Origin: Streptomyces sp. ADI95-17
Lineage (GTDB): Bacteria; Actinomycetota; Actinomycetes; Streptomycetales; Streptomycetaceae
Assembly (NCBI RefSeq): GCF_003846175.1
Contig: NZ_ML123046.1
Span: 775,730-827,089 of the forward strand
DNA length: 51,360 nucleotides
Reading direction: 5' to 3'
The notes under the pieces: generated by a model
Told to the model about the DNA's origin: nothing
Seen by the model: only the letters and a program-made list of their open reading frames with translations
Databases searched by the model: none
Shown here: positions 35,258 through 43,507 of the stretch, piece by piece
Position numbering within the stretch: position 1 is the stretch's first letter
Layout: each line of letters begins with the position of its first letter
Position numbers and translations under genes: made by a program

Positions 35258-36433
35258 ATGAACATCAGCTCTCTGCGCGGGGCGCTCCTGACCGCCTTCG
35301 CCTGCATCCTCGTGGGTGCGTCCTTCACCGCCAACAGTGTTCTGGGCGACTATCCGTACGCGGGCGGCCAGGCGCTGCGCTACGGCCTCGCGGCACTCCT
35401 GCTCGTACTTCTCCTGGCCCGCGACGAGCGGTCCCGGCCGGCCGCCGTGCTGCGCACCGTGACCCGGCGTCAGTGGGGACGGCTCGCGCTGCTGGCAGCC
35501 ATCGGGATGGTCGGCTTCAACCTTGCCGTGCTCGGCGCGGAACGTTCCGCGGAACCCGCCGTTCCAGGGGTGTTCGTCGGCTGCGCACCGATCTTCGTCG
35601 CGGTACTCGCACCGCTCATGGACCGCCGCCGGCCCACGCGCACGGTGCTGTGCGCGGCCGCGCTCGTCGCCGCCGGGGCCTTCGTCGTCCAGGGCTGGGG
35701 CCGCACGGACCTGGCGGGCATCCTCTGCTCGGTCGGCGCGCTGGCGGGCGAGGTCGGCTTCGCCGTCATCGCCGTGCCGGTCCTGCGGCCGCTCGGACCG
35801 AAGCTGCTGTCCGCCACGGTCTGCGGCCTCGCCGCCGCCGAGTCGGCCTGCCTCGGCCTCGTCCTGGACGGCAGTGAGGTCCTGCGGACGCCCACCGGGG
35901 CGGAGGCGATCGCACTGCTGTGGCAGGCGGCCGTGGTCACCGTCATCGGTTTCGTCTGCTGGTACATGGGCATGCAGCGCATCGGCGCCGAGCGCGCCAC
36001 ACTCTTCTCCGGCCTGATCCCGGTCTCCGCAGCCCTCACCGCACCGCTCGTCGACGCCGGTTCGTACGGCGTCGCACAGGTCGGCGGCAGCCTTCTGGTC
36101 GGGCTGGGGGTCGCCCTCGGATCGGGTGTGCTGTCCCGGAGCGCGGCGACCGGGCGTACGGATCCGGTGCCCGGTGCGCCGTCAGCGGCTGGTGTCGAGA
36201 ATGACGCGAGCCACCCGCGCCGGATCGTCGTTCATCGGCACATGACCGCAGCCGGGAAGCCGGACCAGCCGGGCGTCGGGGATGGTGTGCTTGGCCCTGA
36301 CTCCCTGCCGGCGCAGCAGTATCCGGTCCCGGCTGCCCCAGGCGACGGTCACCGGCAGCCCCGGGACGTCGTCGGTGAACGCGACGCTTCCCCCGGAGGC
36401 GAGCGTCCGGTGGAATCCGGTCGCCTCGCGTAG
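35258..36433 (+). CDS. EamA/DMT-family exporter with run-on C-terminus
   Basis: About ten hydrophobic helices in two EamA repeats span residues 5-295 (for example ALLTAFACILVGASFTAN, then VVTVIGFVCWYMGMQRIG and LFSGLIPVSAALTAPLV). EamA proteins export amino acids or other metabolites. Homologues end near 300 residues. Here the frame runs on for about 85 polar, low-quality residues (after SRSAATGRTDPVPG) that lie antisense to the alpha/beta hydrolase gene, a 252-bp overlap; a lost stop codon is the simple explanation. ATG 35258 follows TAGCGT (leaderless type). Likely controlled by the divergent MocR protein. Confidence 0.83.
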   Translation: MNISSLRGALLTAFACILVGASFTANSVLGDYPYAGGQALRYGLAALLLVLLLARDERSRPAAVLRTVTRRQWGRLALLAAIGMVGFNLAVLGAERSAEPAVPGVFVGCAPIFVAVLAPLMDRRRPTRTVLCAAALVAAGAFVVQGWGRTDLAGILCSVGALAGEVGFAVIAVPVLRPLGPKLLSATVCGLAAAESACLGLVLDGSEVLRTPTGAEAIALLWQAAVVTVIGFVCWYMGMQRIGAERATLFSGLIPVSAALTAPLVDAGSYGVAQVGGSLLVGLGVALGSGVLSRSAATGRTDPVPGAPSAAGVENDASHPRRIVVHRHMTAAGKPDQPGVGDGVLGPDSLPAQQYPVPAAPGDGHRQPRDVVGERDASPGGERPVESGRLA

Positions 36434-37012
36434 TGCGAGGGTCTCCGCGACGACGGCACCGGGTGAACGGCGGCCGGGCCGGGCGTAGATGGTGCTGGTC
36501 AGTGCCGTGCGCCCGGCGGCGCTGTGCGAGAGCCGCTCGATCAGCGGCACCGGCATCGACAACGCGGCCCGCCGCATGGCCCGCAGCGTCCCGAACGCAT
36601 AGCGACGCTCGCCCTCGGTCCAGAAACCGGCGGGCGATAGCGCCGTCACCGACCGTACGAGCTTCTCCCGTCCGAGCGACAACGCCAGGAGTCCGCCCAG
36701 TGAATTGCCCGCCACGTGCGGCCGGCCCAGACCGATCTCCTCGCAGAAGGCGCCGAGCACCTTGACCATTGTCGGCAGGTCGTACGTCAGTCCGTCAGGC
36801 AGCTCCGGCGAGACGCCGAAGCCGGGGAGATCGATGGCTGTCACATCCCGTTCCACGGCGAGCACGGACAACACCGGGTCCCAGGCCTGACGGTGGTGGC
36901 CGATGCCGTGGAGCAGGAGCAGCGGCTCGCCGGCGCCGGTCCGTTCATACGCCACAGACACCGTCCGAGGCCCTTGCGGTGAGTCGACGCTGAACGAGAC
37001 CGTGGTGGCCAT
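36182..37012 (-). CDS. Alpha/beta-fold hydrolase
   Basis: The 276-residue protein is a classic alpha/beta hydrolase. LLLLHGIGHHRQAWDP gives the HG oxyanion motif, GNSLGG the nucleophile Ser, GSRDRILL the acid Asp and GCGHVPMNDDP the catalytic His. The substrate is unknown. The ATG at 37012 (MATTVSFSVDS) with GGGAG eight bases upstream is preferred over an in-frame ATG at 37039. It is divergent from the ECF41 sigma gene; ECF41 factors commonly control an adjacent enzyme gene, and this one may be the target. Its 3' end lies antisense to the run-on EamA frame. Confidence 0.87.
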   Translation of the reverse strand: MATTVSFSVDSPQGPRTVSVAYERTGAGEPLLLLHGIGHHRQAWDPVLSVLAVERDVTAIDLPGFGVSPELPDGLTYDLPTMVKVLGAFCEEIGLGRPHVAGNSLGGLLALSLGREKLVRSVTALSPAGFWTEGERRYAFGTLRAMRRAALSMPVPLIERLSHSAAGRTALTSTIYARPGRRSPGAVVAETLALREATGFHRTLASGGSVAFTDDVPGLPVTVAWGSRDRILLRRQGVRAKHTIPDARLVRLPGCGHVPMNDDPARVARVILDTSR

Positions 37013-37166
37013 GCTGGTGCTCCCGGGTTGATCCGGCATGAAGGGGCCATGCCTGAAGGCGATTTAGACGTCTCGTCAATAACAATTACCGTTCAGTAGT
37101 CGGCACTTCAAGAGGGGCGGGCGATTCGCGCTGGACAGGGTGGGGCGGGTCGGCTGGGATGGAGGA

Positions 37167-38081
37167 GTGACAGCCGACACCGCGACCGATGTCTTCGAGA
37201 GCCACCGCCCCGTGCTCACCGGCGTTGCCTACCGCATGCTGGGCCGGATCGCCGATGCCGAGGACGTGGTGCAGGAGGCCTGGCTGCGCTGGTCCTCCGC
37301 ACCCCGCGAGGACGTGCGGGAGCCGCGCGCCTTTCTCGTGAGGATCATCACCCGCCTCGCCATCGACCGGCTGCGCCAGGTGCAGTCACGGCGCGAGTCG
37401 TACGTCGGGCCGTGGCTGCCGGAGCCGGTCGTCACCGACTTCGGACCCTCCGTTCCCGACACCGCGGAGCAGGCGGTGCTGGCCGACTCGGTGTCGGTCG
37501 CCGTGCTGGTGGTCCTGGAGTCCCTTTCGCCGCTGGAGCGAGCCGTCTTCGTGCTGCGCGAGGCCTTCGGTTTCCCGTACGCGGAGATCGCCACCGCCCT
37601 GGACCGCACCGAGGCCGCGGTGCGCCAGCTGGCAGGACGTGCGCGGCGCCATGTGGAGGAGCGCAAGCCGCGGTACGACGTCGACCCGGCGCACCGCCGT
37701 GACCTCACCGAACGGTTCCTCGCCGCGGCGGCGGGCGGCGACATCGAGGAACTGCTGGCCCTGCTCGCGCCCGACGCGCGGCTCGTCGGGGACAGCGGCG
37801 GAAAGTCCAGGGCGCCGCTGCGGATCATCGAGAGCGCCGACAAGGTCGGGCGCTTCCTCTTCGCCGTCGCCCACGAACAGGTCGAGGACCTCGACTTCCG
37901 GTTGCTGGAACTCAACGGGGGGCCGGGCCTGCTGCTGTTCCTGGGCGGGAAGGTCGACTCGGTCGTTCAGCTCGACATCGAGGACGGGCTCATCCGGTGC
38001 GTATATATCGTGCGGAACCCCGACAAACTCACTCGCTTCACCGACCTCCCGGAGAAGTCCGGAGGAGCGGCGAGCGCCTGA
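37167..38081 (+). CDS. ECF sigma factor, ECF41 (SigJ-like) group
   Basis: Sigma region 2 (residues about 8-75, YRMLGRIADAEDVVQEAWLRW) and region 4 (about 110-165, SPLERAVFVLREAFGFPYAEIA) are joined to a SnoaL-like C-terminal extension of about 130 residues. The ECF41 signatures are present: WLPEP in the linker, DSGGK (usually DGGGK) and NPDKL near the end. In this group the extension modulates activity in place of an anti-sigma factor. The start is GTG 37167 (VTADTATDVFESHRP). A palindrome-containing AT-rich patch lies in the divergent spacer. A hairpin follows the gene. Confidence 0.9.
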   Translation: MTADTATDVFESHRPVLTGVAYRMLGRIADAEDVVQEAWLRWSSAPREDVREPRAFLVRIITRLAIDRLRQVQSRRESYVGPWLPEPVVTDFGPSVPDTAEQAVLADSVSVAVLVVLESLSPLERAVFVLREAFGFPYAEIATALDRTEAAVRQLAGRARRHVEERKPRYDVDPAHRRDLTERFLAAAAGGDIEELLALLAPDARLVGDSGGKSRAPLRIIESADKVGRFLFAVAHEQVEDLDFRLLELNGGPGLLLFLGGKVDSVVQLDIEDGLIRCVYIVRNPDKLTRFTDLPEKSGGAASA

Positions 38082-38111
38082 CCGCCGGTCGCCGCGCCGT
38101 CCCCGGTTCGA

Positions 38112-38140
38112 AGCCCCATGTCCTGCCCGGCCGTGGGGCT
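38112..38140 (+). terminator. Hairpin terminator after the ECF41 gene
   Basis: AGCCCCA (38112-38118) pairs with TGGGGCT (38134-38140), followed by CTTT. The stem is only seven bases, so it is moderately convincing. Confidence 0.5.
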
Positions 38141-38226
38141 CTTTGCTGCGCCCGCCTCACGGCACCACGAACGTCCTGTGAACGCTCTGCGGCAGAGACC
38201 CGTTTCGCTGTGTCACCGACCGAGGA

Positions 38227-38261
38227 TTGGTCTTGACCAAGGGTGTGTACCGTCCTATGGT
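38227..38261 (+). promoter_or_regulatory. gntR promoter with a DasR-like operator on the -35 box
   Basis: TTGACC (38233-38238), 17 bases, then TATGGT (38256-38261) is a near-consensus sigma-70-type promoter. The palindrome TTGGTCTTGACCAA (38227-38240) contains the -35 box. It matches the form of HutC/DasR sites (TGGTCTAGACCA type), so the GntR protein encoded downstream probably represses its own promoter. Confidence 0.75.
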
Positions 38262-38332
38262 CTCAACGTTAAGACAGGAACCTTTAATAAATAACGTCGC
38301 GGAATAGCCGCTGGGTGATTGCGGAGGACAGG

Positions 38333-39100
38333 GTGGGGACCACGCAGCTGGAATCGGTGCAGGAGCCGAAGTACTGGCACCTCAAGACCGTGCTCAGTGA
38401 GGCACTCGACTCGGACTTTGCGGTGGGGGAGATCCTGCCCAACGAGCGCGAGCTCGCCGCCCGGTTCGGAGTCGCCCGAGCCACGCTCCGGCAGGCTCTG
38501 GAACAGCTCGAACTCGAAGGAAGGCTGCAGCGCCGCCGTGGCGTCGGGACCACCGTCGCCCCGCCGCGCGTCGGGGTCGCCGTCTCCACGGCGCAGCGGG
38601 ACTGGTCCGGTGGCGGTCCGGCGGAGGCCTGGCAGCCGGTGGACTGCTCGGTGGCGGTCGCGCCGCAGTCAGTGGCAGCCGTACTCGACGTGGAAGCCGA
38701 CGAGCCGGTGCACATCGTGCGCCGGATCCGGGTGACGAACGGGCAGGCCGTCGCGGCGGAGCTGCTGTACGTCCCGTCCTCGTCCGTGCCCGAACTCTCC
38801 GCGATCGACGCCCCGTCCGGTCCTGCCCGGGCCCGCTGTGTCCTGCGCGAACTGCACCGCCTCGGCCTCGACGGCCAGGACCGGTCGGTGGAGCTCGGCT
38901 CGGCCCGCGTGGACGACGCCAAGGAGCTCGACCGGCTGCCCGGCGCTCCCGTGCTCGTCGTCACCACCCGCTACCTCGCGGCGGGCGGCACCGCCGCGCT
39001 CTCCGTCGCCACGTACCGGGCCGACACCTGCCGGCTCACCTTCGGCGACTCGGGCGACCTGGAGATCAGCCACCACGACCAGGAGCGCCAGGCCTCCTGA
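38333..39100 (+). CDS. GntR-family regulator, HutC/DasR subfamily
   Basis: The 255-residue protein has an N-terminal winged helix (residues about 12-80, ILPNERELAARFGVARATLR, QALEQLELEGRLQRRRGVGT) and a C-terminal UTRA ligand domain (about 90-250). DasR and its relatives in Streptomyces respond to sugar phosphates such as GlcN-6-P and bind TGGTCTAGACCA-like sites. One such palindrome sits in this gene's own promoter. The GTG at 38333 (VGTTQLESVQEPKYW) is chosen because GGAGG lies five to six bases upstream; an in-frame GTG at 38315 is the alternative. It faces a ROK regulator across a repeat-rich spacer. Confidence 0.87.
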   Translation: MGTTQLESVQEPKYWHLKTVLSEALDSDFAVGEILPNERELAARFGVARATLRQALEQLELEGRLQRRRGVGTTVAPPRVGVAVSTAQRDWSGGGPAEAWQPVDCSVAVAPQSVAAVLDVEADEPVHIVRRIRVTNGQAVAAELLYVPSSSVPELSAIDAPSGPARARCVLRELHRLGLDGQDRSVELGSARVDDAKELDRLPGAPVLVVTTRYLAAGGTAALSVATYRADTCRLTFGDSGDLEISHHDQERQAS

Positions 39101-39105
39101 CCGAG

Positions 39106-39196
39106 GCCGGTTCCACCGGTGGGCGCCGGTTCCACCGGTACACGCCGGTACGAACCATCCGTCGGTACGAACCATCCGTCGGTACGCACGGCCCGT
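39106..39196. repeat. Two short tandem-repeat blocks between gntR and ROK genes
   Basis: GCCGGTTCCACCGGT occurs at 39106 and 39125 (period 19). CGGTACGAACCATCCGT occurs at 39146 and 39163 with a degenerate third copy at 39180 (period 17). They fill nearly the whole spacer between two convergent stops. Confidence 0.8.
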
Positions 39197-39201
39197 CGCA
39201 C

Positions 39202-40359
39202 TCAGCGGCGGGCCGTCACCGTTCCGTCCACCGCGAAGAGCTGCTCCTCGACGTGGTCGAGAGCCAGCCGCAGCGCACCGGTGGCCACCGCCGCCTCACC
39301 CAGCAGCGACAGCGTGACCCGCGGCGGCCGGAGGCAGTAGCGGGCCAGCTCGCCGTGGAGCGGATCGAGCACGTCGTCCAGCCCGGTGGCCCAGCCGCCC
39401 ACCACCACCAGCTCGGGGTCCAGCGCCAGCACCAGCGCCGCCACATCGTGCACCAGGCGCTGAATGAACCGCTCGACCGCCGCCTGTGCCCGGACATCGC
39501 CGCGCCGGGCCTCCGCGAACACATCGGCGACCGCGACCTCGTCCAGCGGATCCAGCGGAGTGTCCGTCGTGGACAGCAGCCGCTCCGGGGTCACTTCTCG
39601 CCCGAGCAGGTGCAGCGCGCCGATCTCGCCCGCCGCACCACCGTATCCACGGTGCAGCCGCCCGCCGATCAGTGAACCGGCACCCGGGCTCAGCCCCGCC
39701 AGCACGAACACGATGTCGTCGGACTCGGTGGCCGCACCCTTCCAGTGCTCCGCCACCGCCGCGGCATTGGCGTCGTTCTCCACCAGGACGGGGCAGCGGA
39801 AGGACCGCCTCAGCCGCTCGCCCAGCGCGAGACCCGTCCAGCCGGGCAGGGCGGTTCCCAGCCGGACCGTGCCGTCGGCCTCCACGATGCCGGGACTGCC
39901 CACCCCCACCGCGCGCAGACTGCTCCTGGCCACGCCTGTCCGCCGCAGGAGGTCCGCCACCACGGCCCTGACCTTGTCGAGCCGGTCGTCGGCACAGGCG
40001 GTCTCCGACACCTCACGGGCGCCCGCGCCGATGATCCGGCCGTCCAGCCCCGACAGGAGTGCGGAGACGCGGTGCGGGCCGATCTCGATGCCGAGCAGGT
40101 GCCCGGCCTCGGCACGGAACCGGAACCGGCGGGCCGGCCGCCCCTGACGTCGGGTCTCGCCCCCGTCGGGCACCGACTCGACGACCAGTCCGGCCTCGAA
40201 GAGCCCCTCCATGACACCCTCGACCGTCGGCCGGGACAGCCCGGTGATCCGGGTCAGGTCCGTCAGCGTCGGGGAGTCGGCGCCACGCAGAGCGTGCAGC
40301 ACCACCGCGGAATTGATGCGTCGCAACAGTGACGGATCCCCACCGGTCAGCCGGCCCAC
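39202..40359 (-). CDS. ROK-family transcriptional regulator lacking the zinc motif
   Basis: The 385-residue protein has an N-terminal winged helix (residues about 12-75, TLTDLTRITGLSRPTVEGVM) and a ROK sugar-kinase-like domain (VGVGSPGIVEADG, VENDANAAAVAEHW). ROK proteins normally carry a CxCGxxGCxE zinc cluster after GEIGH. Here the segment is GEIGALHLLGREVTPERLL, with no cysteines and no His at the zinc or sugar-binding position. Ligand binding may thus be altered or lost. The GTG at 40359 has GGAGG eight bases upstream. It is convergent with the DasR-like gene. No sugar genes are next to it. Confidence 0.87.
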   Translation of the reverse strand: MGRLTGGDPSLLRRINSAVVLHALRGADSPTLTDLTRITGLSRPTVEGVMEGLFEAGLVVESVPDGGETRRQGRPARRFRFRAEAGHLLGIEIGPHRVSALLSGLDGRIIGAGAREVSETACADDRLDKVRAVVADLLRRTGVARSSLRAVGVGSPGIVEADGTVRLGTALPGWTGLALGERLRRSFRCPVLVENDANAAAVAEHWKGAATESDDIVFVLAGLSPGAGSLIGGRLHRGYGGAAGEIGALHLLGREVTPERLLSTTDTPLDPLDEVAVADVFAEARRGDVRAQAAVERFIQRLVHDVAALVLALDPELVVVGGWATGLDDVLDPLHGELARYCLRPPRVTLSLLGEAAVATGALRLALDHVEEQLFAVDGTVTARR

Positions 40360-40457
40360 GGTGTGTCCTCCCAGCTCTAGCGCATGTCAGGCGGATGGTA
40401 CTCGTTGCCCCGGTGCGGGGCGACCGTGGGCCGCGGTGGTTTCTCCGGGCGGGGACT

Positions 40458-41108
40458 TCAGCCCGGGGCGACGAACCCGGATTCGTACGCCGCGATCACC
40501 GCCTGAGTGCGGTCCCTGGCACCCAACTTGGCCAGCACCGCACTGACATGGGTCTTCACCGTCTCGACGCCGACCACGAGTTTGGCGGCGATCTCGGCGT
40601 TGGACAGGCCACGGGCCATCAGCCTCAGGACCGCGGATTCCCGCTCGGTGAGCGCTGCCCGGTCCATGGCCGCACGCGCCTTGCTCGTCCCGTACTCGGC
40701 GGCGAGCTGCCGGACCGCCGCCGGGAAGAGCAGCGACTCACCCTCGGCCACCAGACGCACCGCATTCACGATCTCGGAGGGCCGGGCACGTTTGATGAGG
40801 AAGCCGTCCGCACCGGCACGCAGCGCCTCGTAGACGTACTCGTCGTTCTCGAATGTGGTCACCACGAGGATCTTCGGCGGATTCGGCACCGTGCGCAGCA
40901 CCACCCGCGTGGCCTCGATACCGTCCATCAACGGCATCCTGACATCCATGGCCACCACGTCCGGCCGCAGCTGGTGCAGCAGCGGGATCACGGCGGCGCC
41001 GTCGCCCGCCTCGCCCACCACCTCGATATCGGGCTGAGCCTCAAGGACCGCGCGCAGCCCCGCGCGGACGAGGGGTTCGTCGTCGACCAGAAGTACGCTA
41101 ACCGGCAT
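40458..41108 (-). CDS. NarL/LuxR-type response regulator
   Basis: The 216-residue protein has a receiver domain with the acidic pair VDDEP, the phosphoacceptor Asp in VAMDVRMPLMDG and the Lys in FLIKRARP. A LuxR helix-turn-helix follows (about residues 150-210, LTERESAVLRLMARGLSNAE, KTHVSAVLAKLGARDRTQAV). It is the partner of the histidine kinase encoded upstream on the same strand. The system probably controls the divergent ABC exporter. The ATG at 41108 lies 156 bases after the kinase stop, an unusually wide gap for a pair; no gene is seen in it. Confidence 0.92.
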   Translation of the reverse strand: MPVSVLLVDDEPLVRAGLRAVLEAQPDIEVVGEAGDGAAVIPLLHQLRPDVVAMDVRMPLMDGIEATRVVLRTVPNPPKILVVTTFENDEYVYEALRAGADGFLIKRARPSEIVNAVRLVAEGESLLFPAAVRQLAAEYGTSKARAAMDRAALTERESAVLRLMARGLSNAEIAAKLVVGVETVKTHVSAVLAKLGARDRTQAVIAAYESGFVAPG

Positions 41109-41264
41109 TGGGCCACCCTAAGGGCTGTCCCGTGACCTCCGGTGTGCGTACGACGACAGCTGCGCCACCTCCCTCTGTTGTCGCAACAGCTGCTCGCATC
41201 CGGTGCGCCGATCTCCACCGCCTCGCGACGTGTGGCATCCGGTGCCGTGCTGATTGACCAAGGA

Positions 41265-42458
41265 CTAGGGGGCAGCCCTGATGCCGTCCAGCGGGAGCCT
41301 CGCGCGAACGCGCCATTCCCCCTCGTGCGGACCGGTCTCGGCCCTTCCGCCCAGCAGCGCCGCCCGCTCCCGGATGCCCCGCAGCCCGCTTCCGCTCCCC
41401 GGAACGGCTGCCGGATCAGCTGCCGGGTCATTGAGCGGATTGGTCACCTCCAACTCCAGCCGGCCGCCGGTGACGGCGATCCGTACACGGACGGGGACCG
41501 TACCCGAATGACGCAGCACATTGGTGAGGGACTCCTGGAGGATGCGATACCCCTCGCGGGAGACCGCTCCCGGAACCTGCTCCAGCGGACCGGACACGTC
41601 CGCGTCGATCTCCGCGCCCGAACCGCGCGCGGAGTCCAGGAGCCGGTCCGCCTCCACCAAAGTCGGCCGCTGCCCCACCGGCGTCCCTGATTCGCGCAGC
41701 ACCCGCAGCACCCGCTCCAGGTCGTCGAGCGCATCCCGGCCAGTCTCCTCGATCGCGGCCAGAGCCCGTTCGGTGAAATCCGGGTCCCGCGCCGCCCGGG
41801 CAGCGCCGGCCTGCACGACCGCGACCGTCAGCGCATGCCCGATTGAGTCATGCAGCTCACGTGCGATGCGGTTGCGCTCCAACAACTGCTCTGTGCGCTC
41901 CTCCAGAGCGGTGAGCCGCTGCACCGGAGAGGGGCCGAGAAGCCGCTCGGCGGCCTTGGTGATCAGCCGGCCGCTCAACACGACAAGGGCGAGCAGCGCC
42001 ACGAGCGGCAGGGGCGTGAGCAAGGCATACCACCAGTGCGGCTCCACTCCGCGGACCAGCCATTCATCGCTCGGCCCGTTGCCGGCGGCGGTGAGAACGA
42101 GGTCCGCCGAGGTGGCCGACAGCCACACCGTCGCGAGCCACACGGGAACGGCGAGCAATATCCGAGTCTCCAGCCACAGCACGGTTCTCCAGCGGTCGGC
42201 CCAAGTGGCCGCAGTGGCCGCGGAGATACTGGCATCGGCTCTGCCTCTCTGCTCCGGAGCGAGCAGAAGTTGCGCCTGCACCCCCTCGGCCAGCCGCATA
42301 CCGGGCAACAATCCGACCGGAACGGCGAAGAGCACGGGCACCCATGGGGAATCCGGCGAGATGAACAGCCACACGCTGTAGCCCGCACCCGGGATGAGGA
42401 GATGCAGCCACCGGGTGTAGGTGACAGACGCGGCGAGCGGGCGCAGGAGGCGGAACAT
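41265..42458 (-). CDS. Sensor histidine kinase (HisKA_3 type)
   Basis: The 397-residue protein has four to five hydrophobic segments in the first 170 residues, a short coiled coil (QRLTALEERTEQLLERN), the phosphoacceptor His in RIARELHDSIGHALTV, and a HATPase domain with ESLTNVLRHSG and GSGSGLRGIRERAALLGG. The sensor part is membrane-embedded with little extracellular loop, as in intramembrane-sensing kinases linked to ABC exporters. Divergent from that exporter by 108 bases. The stop is a TAG. Confidence 0.92.
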   Translation of the reverse strand: MFRLLRPLAASVTYTRWLHLLIPGAGYSVWLFISPDSPWVPVLFAVPVGLLPGMRLAEGVQAQLLLAPEQRGRADASISAATAATWADRWRTVLWLETRILLAVPVWLATVWLSATSADLVLTAAGNGPSDEWLVRGVEPHWWYALLTPLPLVALLALVVLSGRLITKAAERLLGPSPVQRLTALEERTEQLLERNRIARELHDSIGHALTVAVVQAGAARAARDPDFTERALAAIEETGRDALDDLERVLRVLRESGTPVGQRPTLVEADRLLDSARGSGAEIDADVSGPLEQVPGAVSREGYRILQESLTNVLRHSGTVPVRVRIAVTGGRLELEVTNPLNDPAADPAAVPGSGSGLRGIRERAALLGGRAETGPHEGEWRVRARLPLDGIRAAP

Positions 42459-42566
42459 GAGGCCATCGTGTCAGCCCGCACGTGCGCGGCGGCTCCCCCG
42501 TGAGAGGGAGACGATCCCCACCAGCGGGGGAGGCGACGACCCGGGAGCGGCCGCCAGGCTGAGGAC

Positions 42567-43505
42567 ATGACCAGCATCGACGTCCAGGAACTCACCAAGG
42601 AATTCGGTACGACCCGTGCCGTGGACAACCTCACGTTCAGTGTGCGACCGGGGCGCGTCACCGGCTTTCTCGGCCCCAACGGCGCAGGCAAGTCCACCAC
42701 CATGAGACTCGTCCTCGGCCTGGACCGGCCCAGCGGTGGCACGGCCACGATCGGCGGGCAGCTCTACGCCACCCTCGACGATCCGCTGCGTCGGGTGGGC
42801 GCCCTGCTGGACGCCCAGGCCGCCCACGGCTCTCGCACCGCGCGGAACCACCTGTTGGCCCTGGCGGTCAGCAACGGCCTCGGTGCGCGCAGGGTCGATG
42901 AGGTTCTGGAGGAGGCCGGACTCGGCGCGGTCGGCGGAGCCCGGATCAAGACCTTCTCCCTCGGCATGCGACAGCGACTGGGCATAGCGGCCGCACTGCT
43001 GGGTGACCCGGAGGTCGTGATGCTGGACGAGCCGTCGAACGGCCTCGATCCCGAAGGCATCATCTGGATCCGGGAGCTGATGAAGCGGCTTGCCCGTGAG
43101 GGCCGAACGGTCCTGGTCTCCAGCCATCTGATGAACGAGACCTCGTCGTTCGCCGATCACCTTGTGATTCTCGGCCGGGGACGGCTCCTCGCCGACCTGC
43201 CGATGCAGGAATTCCTGGATTCCCGCAGCAGGCCCCGTGCGCGAGTGCGTACGACCGAGTCCACGCGGCTGCGTGACGTCCTGATCCGCAAGGGATATGA
43301 GCCTGCGCAGGGTGACGACGGCTCCTGGACCATCGACGGCGCGAAGGCCGGGAAGATCGGTGCGATAGCCGCGACCGAAGGCATTCCGATCCTCGAACTC
43401 ATCGACGAGCAGGCCACGTTGGAGCAGGCCTACCTCGACCTCACCGCCGACGCCGCGGAATTCGCATCGGCCTCGGCCTCGTCCGCCAACCGTCAGGAGC
43501 CCTGA
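42567..43505 (+). CDS. ABC transporter ATP-binding protein
   Basis: The 312-residue protein has Walker A GPNGAGKSTT (residues about 36-45), the signature FSLGMRQRLGIA, Walker B VVMLDEPSNGLD and the switch His in LVSSHLMNE. A C-terminal extension of about 90 residues after the nucleotide-binding domain is typical of the CcmA/drug-exporter type. It forms an exporter with the permease three bases downstream. The divergent two-component genes suggest regulation by an envelope or antibiotic signal. The start ATG is 42567. Confidence 0.92.
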   Translation: MTSIDVQELTKEFGTTRAVDNLTFSVRPGRVTGFLGPNGAGKSTTMRLVLGLDRPSGGTATIGGQLYATLDDPLRRVGALLDAQAAHGSRTARNHLLALAVSNGLGARRVDEVLEEAGLGAVGGARIKTFSLGMRQRLGIAAALLGDPEVVMLDEPSNGLDPEGIIWIRELMKRLAREGRTVLVSSHLMNETSSFADHLVILGRGRLLADLPMQEFLDSRSRPRARVRTTESTRLRDVLIRKGYEPAQGDDGSWTIDGAKAGKIGAIAATEGIPILELIDEQATLEQAYLDLTADAAEFASASASSANRQEP

Positions 43506-43507
43506 CC

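Noticed and set aside
37040..37110. ECF41-type promoter in the hydrolase/sigma spacer
   Set aside because: TTGACG and AGACGTCT are present, but no TGTCACA-like -35 with CGTC-like -10 at proper spacing was seen.
38106..38117. GGTTCGAAGCCC resembling a tRNA T-loop or phage attachment core
   Set aside because: Flanking bases do not form a T-stem or acceptor stem, and no integrase or second copy is in the window.
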